Shown: positions 1-6,749 of the stretch, piece after piece | Layout of the letters: each line of letters begins with the position of its first letter | Position numbering within the stretch: position 1 is the stretch's first letter | Source of the DNA: CAYGGE01 sp966250865 | GTDB lineage: Bacteria; Patescibacteriota; UBA1384; CAYGGE01 | DNA length: 13,366 nt | Reading direction: 5' to 3' | Assembly: GCA_966250865.1 (NCBI GenBank) | Contig: CBINIT010000028.1 | Span: forward strand, 1-13,366 | The notes under the pieces: generated by a model | What the model saw: only the letters and a program-made list of their open reading frames with translations | The model's database searches: none | Told to the model about the DNA's origin: nothing | Made by a program: the position numbers and the translations under genes

Positions 1-1
1 G

Positions 2-244
2 AAAGGTAGTTGGTCTCCGATTACGGTTGCTGATTATACTAACGTAGTCTCGCCGTACAATACCTATCTCAACAAAGGACTTCCTCCGACAGCCATTGCC
101 AGTCCAAGCCTTGCCTCACTGAAAGCAGTGAAGGCGCCCGAGCAACATGATTTTTATTACTTTTTTCATACCGCCGATGGTCAAACGATCTTCTCTCGAA
201 ACGGTACTGAGCACAATGCTAATAAGGCGAAATATTTACGATAA
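2..244 (+). CDS. mltG: Endolytic transglycosylase MltG, C-terminal fragment (5' end outside window)
   Basis: Only the last 80 codons are present, open from the window edge and ending in TAA at 242-244. The encoded tail carries the MltG/YceG signature PYNTYLNKGLPPTAIASP, then DFYYFFHTADGQTIFS and a terminal EHNANK. In the family this corresponds to the active-site-proximal YNTY..GLPPGPI block and the final YFV..DG.H.FS..EHN block. The catalytic glutamate and the N-terminal membrane anchor would lie upstream of the window. MltG is a membrane-bound lytic transglycosylase that cuts nascent glycan strands at the outer face of the cytoplasmic membrane and helps set strand length. Its position 88 nt before mreB on the same strand fits a peptidoglycan role. 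The gene ends normally; the truncation is only the window boundary. Confidence 0.88.
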   Translation, partial: KGSWSPITVADYTNVVSPYNTYLNKGLPPTAIASPSLASLKAVKAPEQHDFYYFFHTADGQTIFSRNGTEHNANKAKYLR

Positions 245-272
245 GCACCTAGTCTCTCCTTGTTGCTTACGT

Positions 273-306
273 TTGACTTTATGCTGGTCTGGCGTTAGAG
301 TATGAT
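273..306 (+). promoter_or_regulatory. Candidate sigma70-type promoter for the mreBCD-mrdA operon
   Basis: The 88-nt gap between mltG and mreB holds TTGACT (273-278, 5 of 6 to the -35 consensus). It is followed after 17 nt by TAGAGT (296-301, 4 of 6 to the -10 consensus). A better hexamer, TATGAT at 301-306 (5 of 6), overlaps it but sits 22 nt from TTGACT. Either would start transcription about 20-25 nt upstream of the GTG start of mreB. No convincing terminator hairpin was seen after mltG, so read-through from mltG is possible. Confidence 0.5.
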
Positions 307-332
307 TTGATATTTAACGAAAGGCAATACCT

Positions 333-1376
333 GTGATCGGTCGTTTTTTAGGTCTCTTTTCGCATGATATTGGCATCGATCTTGGAACAGCGAATACGCT
401 CGTCTATGTTCGTGGTAAGGGAATTATAATCAACGAGCCATCGGTTGTTGCCATCAACCAGCGCACAAAACAAATCTTAGCCATTGGCGATGAGGCTCGC
501 GCCATGGTCGGCCGTACGCCGGGTCATATTGTGGCGATTCGACCATTGGTTGACGGGGTAGTGTCTGATTTCGAAGTCACTGAGCAGATGCTGAAGTATT
601 TTATTCAGAAGGTGCACAAAGATAAGTTCTCTTTTTTCCCTCACCCGCGTGTCGTAATTGGTATCCCATATGGCGTTACCGAAGTTGAGCGACGAGCAGT
701 TGAAGAGGCGGCGCTCAATGCCGGTGCTAGAGAGGTGTTTCTTATCGAGGAGCCGGTTGCGGCGGCGATTGGCGCACGACTACCAATCCAGGATGCTGCT
801 GGAAGTATGATTGTCGATATTGGTGGAGGTACTACCGAAGTAGCAGTCGTTTCTTTGGGGGGTATCATCGCAAGTCGAAGTTTGCGTATCGCTGGCGATG
901 AACTGAATAGCGATATTATTGAGTTTGCTCGCAATGAATACAACTTGCTTTTAGGCGAGCGAACTGCTGAGGACATTAAGATTGCTATTGGATCGGTGTT
1001 ACCGATGGGTGAAAAGGTGGAAATGCCCATGCGAGGCCGTGATCTTGTTACTGGCTTGCCAAAAGAGGTGATGGTAACTGATGAAGCGATTCGACGAGCG
1101 ATCACGAAATCGGTAAAGCAAATCGTTGATTCGATTAAGGCAACTATTGAAGAAACGCCTCCAGAGCTAGTTGCCGACATTATGGCGAGAGGCATTGTCC
1201 TCGCTGGTGGCGGCGCGCTGCTACGACACCTGGATAAGGTCATTGCCGAGACCACTAAGACGAAAGTATATGTTGCTGACGACCCACTAACTAGTGTTGT
1301 CCGTGGTACCGGTGTGGTGCTTGAGGATCTTGAAGCACTGAAAGAAGTACTCGTACCGCAGCAAGTTATTCGCTAA
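333..1376 (+). CDS. mreB: Rod shape-determining protein MreB (bacterial actin)
   Basis: This encodes a 347-residue actin-fold ATPase of normal MreB length. MreB forms membrane-associated filaments that position the lateral-wall elongation machinery. The phosphate-1 loop DIGIDLGTANTLVYV lies near residues 12-26, the phosphate-2 loop IVDIGGGTTEVAV near 159-171, and the adenosine loop GIVLAGGGALLRHLD near 288-302. The N-terminal MIGRFLGLFS is hydrophobic and could help membrane binding. The start is GTG at 333, with a GAAAGG ribosome-binding site at 319-324, 8 nt upstream; no in-frame ATG gives a better fit. It is the first gene of an mreBCD-mrdA operon, 14 nt before mreC, with its own candidate promoter upstream. 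Ten of its 23 arginine codons are CGA, which is unusual among bacteria. Identification is very secure. Confidence 0.97.
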   Translation: MIGRFLGLFSHDIGIDLGTANTLVYVRGKGIIINEPSVVAINQRTKQILAIGDEARAMVGRTPGHIVAIRPLVDGVVSDFEVTEQMLKYFIQKVHKDKFSFFPHPRVVIGIPYGVTEVERRAVEEAALNAGAREVFLIEEPVAAAIGARLPIQDAAGSMIVDIGGGTTEVAVVSLGGIIASRSLRIAGDELNSDIIEFARNEYNLLLGERTAEDIKIAIGSVLPMGEKVEMPMRGRDLVTGLPKEVMVTDEAIRRAITKSVKQIVDSIKATIEETPPELVADIMARGIVLAGGGALLRHLDKVIAETTKTKVYVADDPLTSVVRGTGVVLEDLEALKEVLVPQQVIR

Positions 1377-1390
1377 TAAAAGGAGTGGGG

Positions 1391-2176
1391 ATGCCCTATC
1401 GTAATCACATCCTTACTGCCTGTGTTGGACTCGTCTTGCTTCTTGCGAGTTACTTCAGTGCTCTTTCTCTCCCAAGTAGCCTACTTACCACACTTATTGA
1501 ACCAGTAGTGGCAGCCGAAGGTAAGACGGTTCGCAAAAGTGCTTCTTTTGTTGACATTATTGTTAACATTCGTAACCTGGCTCGAGAAAATGCAGAGCTG
1601 CATAAACGCAATCACGAGCTTGAGGCCGAGATCAGTAAACTTAAAGAAGTCGAGCACGAAAACCACATATTACGTGATGAGCTTAATTTTTCAAAAGAAG
1701 CAAAGACGGAGTATATACCTGCTCAGTTGCTTGGTCAGACTCCAACCGGGATTGTTAAAGATTTTATTATTGATAAGGGTAGTAGAGATGGCATTGTCGG
1801 CGGGTCAGCTGTAGTTGCTCATGGCTATATGATCGGTATAGTTAAAACGGTTACTACTGGCCAATCAACCGTTCGTCTAATTACCCATCCTCGATCGATG
1901 ATCCCGGTGATTACTCAGGATTCTCGGGCTCACGGCCTGCTGCGGGGCGGTATCGGCGGGCTAACGATCAGTGATGTCTTGATTGATCAAAATATTAAAT
2001 CAGGCGAGACGGTCGTTACGAGCGGTCTTGGGGGAGCATTGCCGAGCGGTCTTGCTGTAGGCAAACTTGTCGAAGTTACGGCCAAGAGCGGCGATATTAC
2101 CAAGCACGCTACGCTTACCTCGCCCGTAGACATATCTCGTCTTGAGGTTGTCTTTATTCGACGTGGAGGAGGGTGA
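1391..2176 (+). CDS. mreC: Rod shape-determining protein MreC
   Basis: From ATG 1391 this gives 261 residues. An in-frame GTG at 1385 is less likely because it would overlap the AGGAG site at 1381-1385, which is 5 nt from the ATG. The order is typical of MreC: a short cytoplasmic tail, one membrane helix at about residues 7-25, a coiled coil at about 58-98 (rich in E, L, K and H), then the beta-rich extracytoplasmic domain. That domain includes DFIIDKGSRDGIVGG, AVVAHGYMIGIV and VVTSGLGGALPSGLAVGKL, which match conserved MreC blocks. MreC links cytoplasmic MreB to PBP2 outside the membrane and activates the elongation synthase. The gene ends in TGA that shares one base with the mreD ATG, implying translational coupling. 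The protein ends in a basic and glycine-rich RRGGG. Confidence 0.95.
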   Translation: MPYRNHILTACVGLVLLLASYFSALSLPSSLLTTLIEPVVAAEGKTVRKSASFVDIIVNIRNLARENAELHKRNHELEAEISKLKEVEHENHILRDELNFSKEAKTEYIPAQLLGQTPTGIVKDFIIDKGSRDGIVGGSAVVAHGYMIGIVKTVTTGQSTVRLITHPRSMIPVITQDSRAHGLLRGGIGGLTISDVLIDQNIKSGETVVTSGLGGALPSGLAVGKLVEVTAKSGDITKHATLTSPVDISRLEVVFIRRGGG

Positions 2177-2646
2177 TGGTTGTCCAATACGTTGTACTCT
2201 CCTTGATTACCGTAGTTCTCCTTACGGTCGAGATCGTACTTGGTAGGTGGCTCGCAGTTGGTACACCGCATCTTATCTTTGCGTTGTTGCTCTCCCTTTG
2301 CTTGGTTGGCCAGCGGCCATTATTGACTTTTTATGTTGTACTGAGCGGATTCCTTCTCGACCTTGTTCCCGGATCATTGCCTGGTTTCCATTTGCTCGTC
2401 TTCAGTGTGACAGCCCTTATCTTAATCTTCTTGCAGCGAAGTTTTTTTCATCAACCGACGTTTATTGTCACGCTTATCATCTTCTTTATTTTTTCGCTTA
2501 TTTTTGAGACTCTTCTTGGCATCACTTACGGAGGTGTGGGCTGGATTGTGGTTATCCCGGCAGTAACAACGACTCTCATCGCCCTCATCTTCTATAGAGT
2601 AATTGGCTGGTTCGGTAACTCTCGGGAGGTGTTGCTCCATGCCTAG
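2176..2646 (+). CDS. mreD: Rod shape-determining protein MreD
   Basis: This is a 156-residue, very hydrophobic protein with about five predicted membrane helices, including VVQYVVLSLITVVLLTVEIV at the start and a central GFLLDLVPGSLPG that matches the conserved MreD loop. MreD is an integral membrane partner of MreC in the elongasome. I chose ATG 2176 over an in-frame GTG at 2173: the GGAGG site at 2165-2169 lies 6 nt from the ATG but only 3 nt from the GTG. The start overlaps the mreC stop (TGATG). The 3' end overlaps mrdA by 8 nt. MreD proteins diverge strongly in sequence, so the call rests on length, topology and its place between mreC and PBP2. Confidence 0.88.
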   Translation: MVVQYVVLSLITVVLLTVEIVLGRWLAVGTPHLIFALLLSLCLVGQRPLLTFYVVLSGFLLDLVPGSLPGFHLLVFSVTALILIFLQRSFFHQPTFIVTLIIFFIFSLIFETLLGITYGGVGWIVVIPAVTTTLIALIFYRVIGWFGNSREVLLHA

Positions 2647-4561
2647 TATTTTCGAGCCTACTGATCCTATCGGTTCCTTTGAGCAGAGCAGCCGTGAGTT
2701 TCAGGTAAATGTTGAGCCGATGAGTGATCTCACCGATGCTTCTATTCAGGAAGCTGGCGACGAAAGCGAACAACGACAGTTTCGGTGGCCGTTGCTTTTA
2801 CAGGCCGTAGTTTTTGTTATTTTGCTTTCACGCCTTATGAATCTACAAATTACTGAGGGCAGAACTTTCCGTGTCTTGGCTGAAGGTAATCGTGTTGAAA
2901 CGAAGCTGTTGCCCGCACCTCGAGGAGAGATTGTAGACTACAAGGGTGAGGTTTTGGCGAAAAATACACCGCAATATAATCTTGAGCTTTACCCGGCTCA
3001 GCTTCCATCGGAAAAGACTGATCGGGAAATCATTTATAACAAAGTTGTTTCTGTAGCAGGGCTCAATCTTGACGATATTATCGCCAAAATCGATAAGCAG
3101 GGTCTCCACTCTATCGAGCCTATTGTTCTCAAGACCAATCTTCCCCAGGAGACCGCACTGCTATGGGAGATAGAATTCAGCAATCTTTCTGGAGTGGCAA
3201 TCGTTCGCCTGCCCATTCGTTCGTATGAAACTATTCCAGGACTAGCACACCTTCTTGGATATGTTGGTAAGTTAACTGCTGAAGATCAGCAAAAGCGACC
3301 AGACATTCTTCCTCAGGCCACCATTGGTAAGACCGGGCTAGAGGCGAAGTACGACCGCTATCTTCAAGGGAAGCCCGGCGAAGAAGAGATCGAAGTTGAC
3401 TCAAAGGGACAGGTTCAACGGACTATTGGCGCTAAAGCGCCCATCCCAGGCCAGCGGCTTGAATTGTACTTGAATAAAGGTCTTCAGCAAAAGATGTCAG
3501 AGGCGCTGAGTGACGGGCTCAAAAGGGCTGACCGCACCAAAGGTGTTGTGGTCGCTCTTGATCCACGCAATGGCGGTATCTTGGGCATGGTTAGCTTGCC
3601 AAGCTATGACAACAATGCCTTTATCGTCCCTGACCGCAGCGATGAACGATCTCGGTACTTCTCCGATAAAGACCTCCCTCTGTTTAACCGAGCCGTTGCG
3701 GGAACGTATCCACCGGGTTCAACGATCAAGCCGCTATGGGCGATTGCTGGCCTGCAAGAGGGAGTAATCCAAGAAAAAACATCAATCAAAACACCTGCCG
3801 AAATTCGAATCGGAGACTCCGTGTTCCCTGACTGGAAGTATCATGAATTTGCTGATGTAAAAAAAGCTATTGCTGAGTCGAATAATATCTTCTTTTATGC
3901 TATTGCCGGCGGGTATGACAAAATTAGAGGTATTGGTCCGCAAAAGCTGAAGGAACATGGTGAGCAGCTAGGCTTGGGTGTCGCAACAGGTGTCGACTTG
4001 CCGGGAGAGGCAAGTGGTTTGCTTCCTGATCCAGATTGGAAGAAGCGAGTAAAGAAACTGCCTTGGTATATCGGTGATAGTTACCATATGGGTATTGGTC
4101 AGGGCGATGTGCTGGTGACACCACTCCAGATTATTCGTTCGATTGCTGCAATTGCTAACGGGGGTACTGTCTACGAACCCCATCTCGTGAAAGAAGTTAA
4201 AGATGCGAACGATGCTACTGTTTTCACTAATGAGCCTAAGGCGGTAGGGAAGATTGAGGGAAGTGGCGACATTCTTCGGATTGTTCGAGAGGGTATGCGA
4301 AGAACTGTTACTGATGGAACAGCTCGACCGCTCGGTGAGCTACCTATCGAGGTTGCTGGCAAGACGGGTACGGCTCAGTTTGAGCAGAAAGACAAGACAC
4401 ACGCTTGGTTCGTTGGTTTTGCGCCATACAATGAACCGACCATTGCGCTCGCCGTAATGGTAGAGGGTGGGGGCGATAGTTATGCCGTAGCTGTGCCCAT
4501 TGCTAAGGATATATTAGCCTGGTATAGTGAACATGCAGCAGAAAGTGCTGACAAACAATAG
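2639..4561 (+). CDS. mrdA: Penicillin-binding protein 2 (elongation-specific peptidoglycan transpeptidase)
   Basis: This is a class B penicillin-binding protein of 640 residues that cross-links peptidoglycan during side-wall growth. The start is ATG 2639, with GGGAGG at 2624-2629 spaced 9 nt; a longer reading from TTG 2603 lacks a comparable site. The N-terminus has an acidic cytoplasmic tail of about 48 residues, long for PBP2, then a membrane helix at about 50-68. The pedestal domain follows, with PAPRGEIVDYKGEVLAKN. The transpeptidase domain carries all three active-site motifs: STIK (nucleophile Ser361), SNN (414-416) and KTGT (575-578). FVGFAPYNEP and a C-terminal helix close the fold. 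It overlaps mreD by 8 nt and ends the elongation operon. Its usual glycosyltransferase partner, RodA, is not encoded in the window. The last 60 nt also contain promoter-like elements for greA. Confidence 0.94.
   Translation: MPSIFEPTDPIGSFEQSSREFQVNVEPMSDLTDASIQEAGDESEQRQFRWPLLLQAVVFVILLSRLMNLQITEGRTFRVLAEGNRVETKLLPAPRGEIVDYKGEVLAKNTPQYNLELYPAQLPSEKTDREIIYNKVVSVAGLNLDDIIAKIDKQGLHSIEPIVLKTNLPQETALLWEIEFSNLSGVAIVRLPIRSYETIPGLAHLLGYVGKLTAEDQQKRPDILPQATIGKTGLEAKYDRYLQGKPGEEEIEVDSKGQVQRTIGAKAPIPGQRLELYLNKGLQQKMSEALSDGLKRADRTKGVVVALDPRNGGILGMVSLPSYDNNAFIVPDRSDERSRYFSDKDLPLFNRAVAGTYPPGSTIKPLWAIAGLQEGVIQEKTSIKTPAEIRIGDSVFPDWKYHEFADVKKAIAESNNIFFYAIAGGYDKIRGIGPQKLKEHGEQLGLGVATGVDLPGEASGLLPDPDWKKRVKKLPWYIGDSYHMGIGQGDVLVTPLQIIRSIAAIANGGTVYEPHLVKEVKDANDATVFTNEPKAVGKIEGSGDILRIVREGMRRTVTDGTARPLGELPIEVAGKTGTAQFEQKDKTHAWFVGFAPYNEPTIALAVMVEGGGDSYAVAVPIAKDILAWYSEHAAESADKQ
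4500..4528 (+). promoter_or_regulatory. Candidate upstream promoter (P1) for greA-lysS, inside the 3' end of mrdA
   Basis: TTGCTA at 4500-4505 (4 of 6 to the -35 consensus), a 17-nt spacer, then TATAGT at 4523-4528 (5 of 6). The -10 hexamer is preceded directly by TGG at 4520-4522, giving an extended -10. It lies in the coding sequence of mrdA, so chance occurrence is possible. The same TGnTATAGT recurs 48 nt downstream in a second candidate. Confidence 0.4.
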
Positions 4562-4576
4562 GGACTATGCTATAGT
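4548..4576 (+). promoter_or_regulatory. Candidate main promoter (P2) for greA-lysS
   Basis: CTGACA at 4548-4553 (5 of 6 to the -35 consensus), exactly 17 nt of spacer, then TATAGT at 4571-4576 (5 of 6) with an extended TGC at 4568-4570. Transcription would start near 4583, giving a greA leader of about 80 nt. The -10 region sits in an imperfect dyad (4565-4580, centred on CTATAG) that could bind a regulator or simply reflect AT-rich promoter sequence. Confidence 0.65.
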
Positions 4577-4592
4577 ATAGGTCCGTCTAGAA

Positions 4593-4645
4593 TATCTGCA
4601 ACCCAATATCGCCGCGGGGCGATATTACTATTCTTACGGCAGATA
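4593..4645 (+). promoter_or_regulatory. Nested stem structure in the greA 5' leader
   Basis: An inner perfect 9-bp stem pairs AATATCGCC (4605-4613) with GGCGATATT (4618-4626) around a GCGG tetraloop. An outer 7-bp stem pairs TATCTGC (4593-4599) with GCAGATA (4639-4645). The outer stem closes six nt before the AAGGA ribosome-binding site at 4652-4656. No run of T follows the inner hairpin, so it is not a standard intrinsic terminator. It might instead control greA translation, protect the transcript, or be bound by a protein. The pairing is read directly from the bases; any function is inferred. Confidence 0.6.
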
Positions 4646-4662
4646 GAGAGAAAGGAACAACG

Positions 4663-5121
4663 ATGAAAGACGTTGTATTAACTCCCGCTGGTCTCGATAA
4701 GATTAAGCAGGAACTTGATGAGCTAAAGAAGCGCCGAAAAGAGATTATTGCTCGTATTCAAACAGCAAAAGAATTCGGTGATCTTTCCGAAAACGCTGAA
4801 TACGATGATGCCCGTAATGAGCAATCTTTTGTTGAAGGTCGCATCCAAGAGCTCGATGAGATGATTAAACATGCCAAAATCGTTGAGAAAACCGCCAAGG
4901 CTGGCGACAAAATCAATGTTGGAAGTACGGTGACCGTTCAAGTGGAAGGTGACGAGGAAGTTTACGAAATCGTTGGTGCCAACGAATCTGACCCAGCTTC
5001 TGGCAAAGTTTCAATTGAGTCACCCATCGGTACAGCTCTCGTAGGTGCCTCAAAGGGTGATACCGTAGTTGTTCAGACGCCTGCTGGAAAATTTGATTAT
5101 AAAATTGTTAACGTAAGCTAA
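4663..5121 (+). CDS. greA: Transcription elongation factor GreA
   Basis: A 152-residue protein close to the usual GreA length. It enters the RNA polymerase secondary channel and stimulates cleavage of backtracked RNA, releasing stalled complexes. The N-terminal antiparallel coiled coil spans about residues 1-73 and carries the diagnostic tip GDLSENAEYDDARNEQ. Asp40 and Glu43 correspond to the acidic tip residues (Asp41 and Glu44 in E. coli) that coordinate the catalytic Mg2+. The FKBP-like C-terminal domain follows, with SPIGTALVGASKGDTVVV. The start ATG has AAGGA at 4652-4656, 6 nt upstream. It is preceded by candidate promoters and a structured leader, and followed after 11 nt by lysS, so the two are likely one transcript. 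Confidence 0.96.
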   Translation: MKDVVLTPAGLDKIKQELDELKKRRKEIIARIQTAKEFGDLSENAEYDDARNEQSFVEGRIQELDEMIKHAKIVEKTAKAGDKINVGSTVTVQVEGDEEVYEIVGANESDPASGKVSIESPIGTALVGASKGDTVVVQTPAGKFDYKIVNVS

Positions 5122-5132
5122 GAGCGTGTCCT

Positions 5133-6695
5133 ATGTATTGGGCTGATGAAATAGCTGAAAAAGTCATAGCCCGTTCTCCCGGTAAGACGACGTATCACGT
5201 GCATGACTATAAAACTCCTTCAGGGCGCATCCATGTCGGTGCGCTTTGTGGTGTTATTATTCATGGCGTAGTAGCGCGGGCTATTGCAGCAAAGGGCCAT
5301 AACGTTGAGTATGTTTATGGCTTTGATGATTACGATCCCATGGACGGATTTCCAGTCTATCTTCCCGATTCCTTTCGTCAGTATATGGGGATGCCACTTT
5401 CGGAAATTCCATCGCCTGAAGATGGTTACACCAGCTTTGCTGAACTCTATGCACAAGAATTTATCACTGTTTTTAATCAACTTGGCTTTACACCAAAGAT
5501 CATTCGCATGAGCGAATTCTACAAAGCTGGTAAGTTAAACGATGCTATTCGACTCGTTCTCGACAATGCCCCAAGAATTCGAGAAATATATAAGGAAGTA
5601 AGCCGTTCCGAAAAGCCAAGCGATTGGTACGGGCTTAACGTTGTCTGTCCAAACTGTGGCAAAATTGGTACGACTCGGGTTTATGATTGGGACGGTAGCC
5701 AGGTGTCCTTTGTCTGTGAGCCGGCTATGGTTAAATGGGCGGAAGGTTGTGGCTACAAAGGGAAGATCGATCCATTTGATGGCCGTTCGAAACTTCCGTG
5801 GAAGGTTGAATGGGCGGCTAAATGGTGGCTCTTTGGTGAGGACCTCGAGACTGCCGGTAAAGACCACATGACCAAGGGTGGATCGTTTGATGTTGCAGCG
5901 GCAATCAGTCGTGAGGTATTTAGCACTGAACCACCGGTGGGTAGAGAGTTTCCCTATGAGTGGCTTTTGATCGGTGGGCGTAAAATGAGCTCATCGAAAG
6001 GTACTGGAGCGAGCGCTAAGGAAGTTGCTGCGCTGCTGCCTGCCCATCTTCTTAACTTCTTTATCGCTAAGGGCAAGATTAACCGTCACAAAGAGTTTTC
6101 TCCCGATGGTAATACTATGCCTTTGCTTTATGATGAGTACGATAAAGCACTTGTTGCTTACCATAGCGATCCCGACAGTGATCTAGCGAAAGCTATTCAG
6201 TATACTAAGACCGAAAATCAGCACATACCATACTACACCATGCGTTTTACCAAAGTAGCCTTTCTTTCGCAGATGCCCAATGTGAATATTTGGGATATTG
6301 CGCGAGCAGAGAAGGGTAGCGAGCTGAGTCCAGAAGATGAGGTGGAGTTAACTGAGCGTCTAGCCTACGCTGCGCAGTGGCTTGCTGATTTTGCGCCAGA
6401 TGAATACAAATTTATTCTTCAATCTGAACTACCTGCCGTTACTCTTACATCAGAACAAAAAGAATTTATTGCTAAGCTCTACGTATTAATGCTAGAAGCA
6501 GGCGAACTCACTGGTGCCGAGCTTCACGAAAAGATCCACGCTTTAAAAACTGAACTAACCATCTCGCCTAAGGAAGCTTTTGGTGCGATATATCAGCTCT
6601 TCTTGGCCAAAGACTCAGGGCCGCAAGCAGGTTGGTTCCTCGCTGCACTTGATCGAGAGTTTGTGCTGCATCGGTTGAAGCAAGTATCAGAGTAA
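5133..6695 (+). CDS. lysS: Lysyl-tRNA synthetase, class I (archaeal type)
   Basis: A 520-residue class I LysRS that charges tRNA-Lys. This is the archaeal-type enzyme, unrelated in fold to the class II LysRS of most bacteria. Seen in sequence: the HIGH-type motif in PSGRIHVGALCGV (HVGA, residues 34-37), the YGFDDYDPMDG block, a likely zinc-binding set of Cys172, Cys175, Cys195 and Cys206 (CPNC then separate C and GC), AGKDHMTKGGSFD, and the KMSKS-type loop KMSSS (284-288). The rest is the alpha-helical anticodon-binding region. The first methionine is preceded by only a weak AGAG-like site 11 nt after the greA stop, so translation may depend on ribosomes arriving from greA. No second LysRS is in this window. 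Family assignment is secure; class I LysRS is sometimes labelled lysK. Confidence 0.94.
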   Translation: MYWADEIAEKVIARSPGKTTYHVHDYKTPSGRIHVGALCGVIIHGVVARAIAAKGHNVEYVYGFDDYDPMDGFPVYLPDSFRQYMGMPLSEIPSPEDGYTSFAELYAQEFITVFNQLGFTPKIIRMSEFYKAGKLNDAIRLVLDNAPRIREIYKEVSRSEKPSDWYGLNVVCPNCGKIGTTRVYDWDGSQVSFVCEPAMVKWAEGCGYKGKIDPFDGRSKLPWKVEWAAKWWLFGEDLETAGKDHMTKGGSFDVAAAISREVFSTEPPVGREFPYEWLLIGGRKMSSSKGTGASAKEVAALLPAHLLNFFIAKGKINRHKEFSPDGNTMPLLYDEYDKALVAYHSDPDSDLAKAIQYTKTENQHIPYYTMRFTKVAFLSQMPNVNIWDIARAEKGSELSPEDEVELTERLAYAAQWLADFAPDEYKFILQSELPAVTLTSEQKEFIAKLYVLMLEAGELTGAELHEKIHALKTELTISPKEAFGAIYQLFLAKDSGPQAGWFLAALDREFVLHRLKQVSE

Positions 6696-6701
6696 TTGTT
6701 C

Positions 6702-6730
6702 TTGTGCCCGCCTTAGGTCTAGGGTACAAT
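6702..6730 (+). promoter_or_regulatory. Candidate promoter for serS-hpf
   Basis: TACAAT at 6725-6730 (5 of 6 to the -10 consensus) lies 17 nt after TTGTGC at 6702-6707 (3 of 6 to -35). Transcription would begin near 6737, leaving a very short leader that still contains the AGGGG site (6741-6745) before the ATG at 6750. The -10 surroundings, TAGGGTACAAT, resemble TAGAGTATGAT upstream of mreB. The -35 match is weak. Confidence 0.5.
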
Positions 6731-6749
6731 TCTCGTAGATAGGGGTCAT

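Noticed and set aside
641..1255. Long antisense open frame (204 codons) opposite mreB.
   Set aside because: It lies wholly inside mreB, is serine-rich and low in complexity, has no recognisable domain, and is explained by the codon bias of mreB.
2603..2638. Longer N-terminus of PBP2 from TTG 2603.
   Set aside because: A TTG start within mreD without a spaced ribosome-binding site, whereas ATG 2639 has GGGAGG at 9 nt.
4605..4626. Inner greA-leader hairpin as an intrinsic terminator for mrdA.
   Set aside because: The stem is strong but is followed by ACTATTCTTACGG, not a T-run, and lies within the probable greA leader. Listed as leader structure instead.
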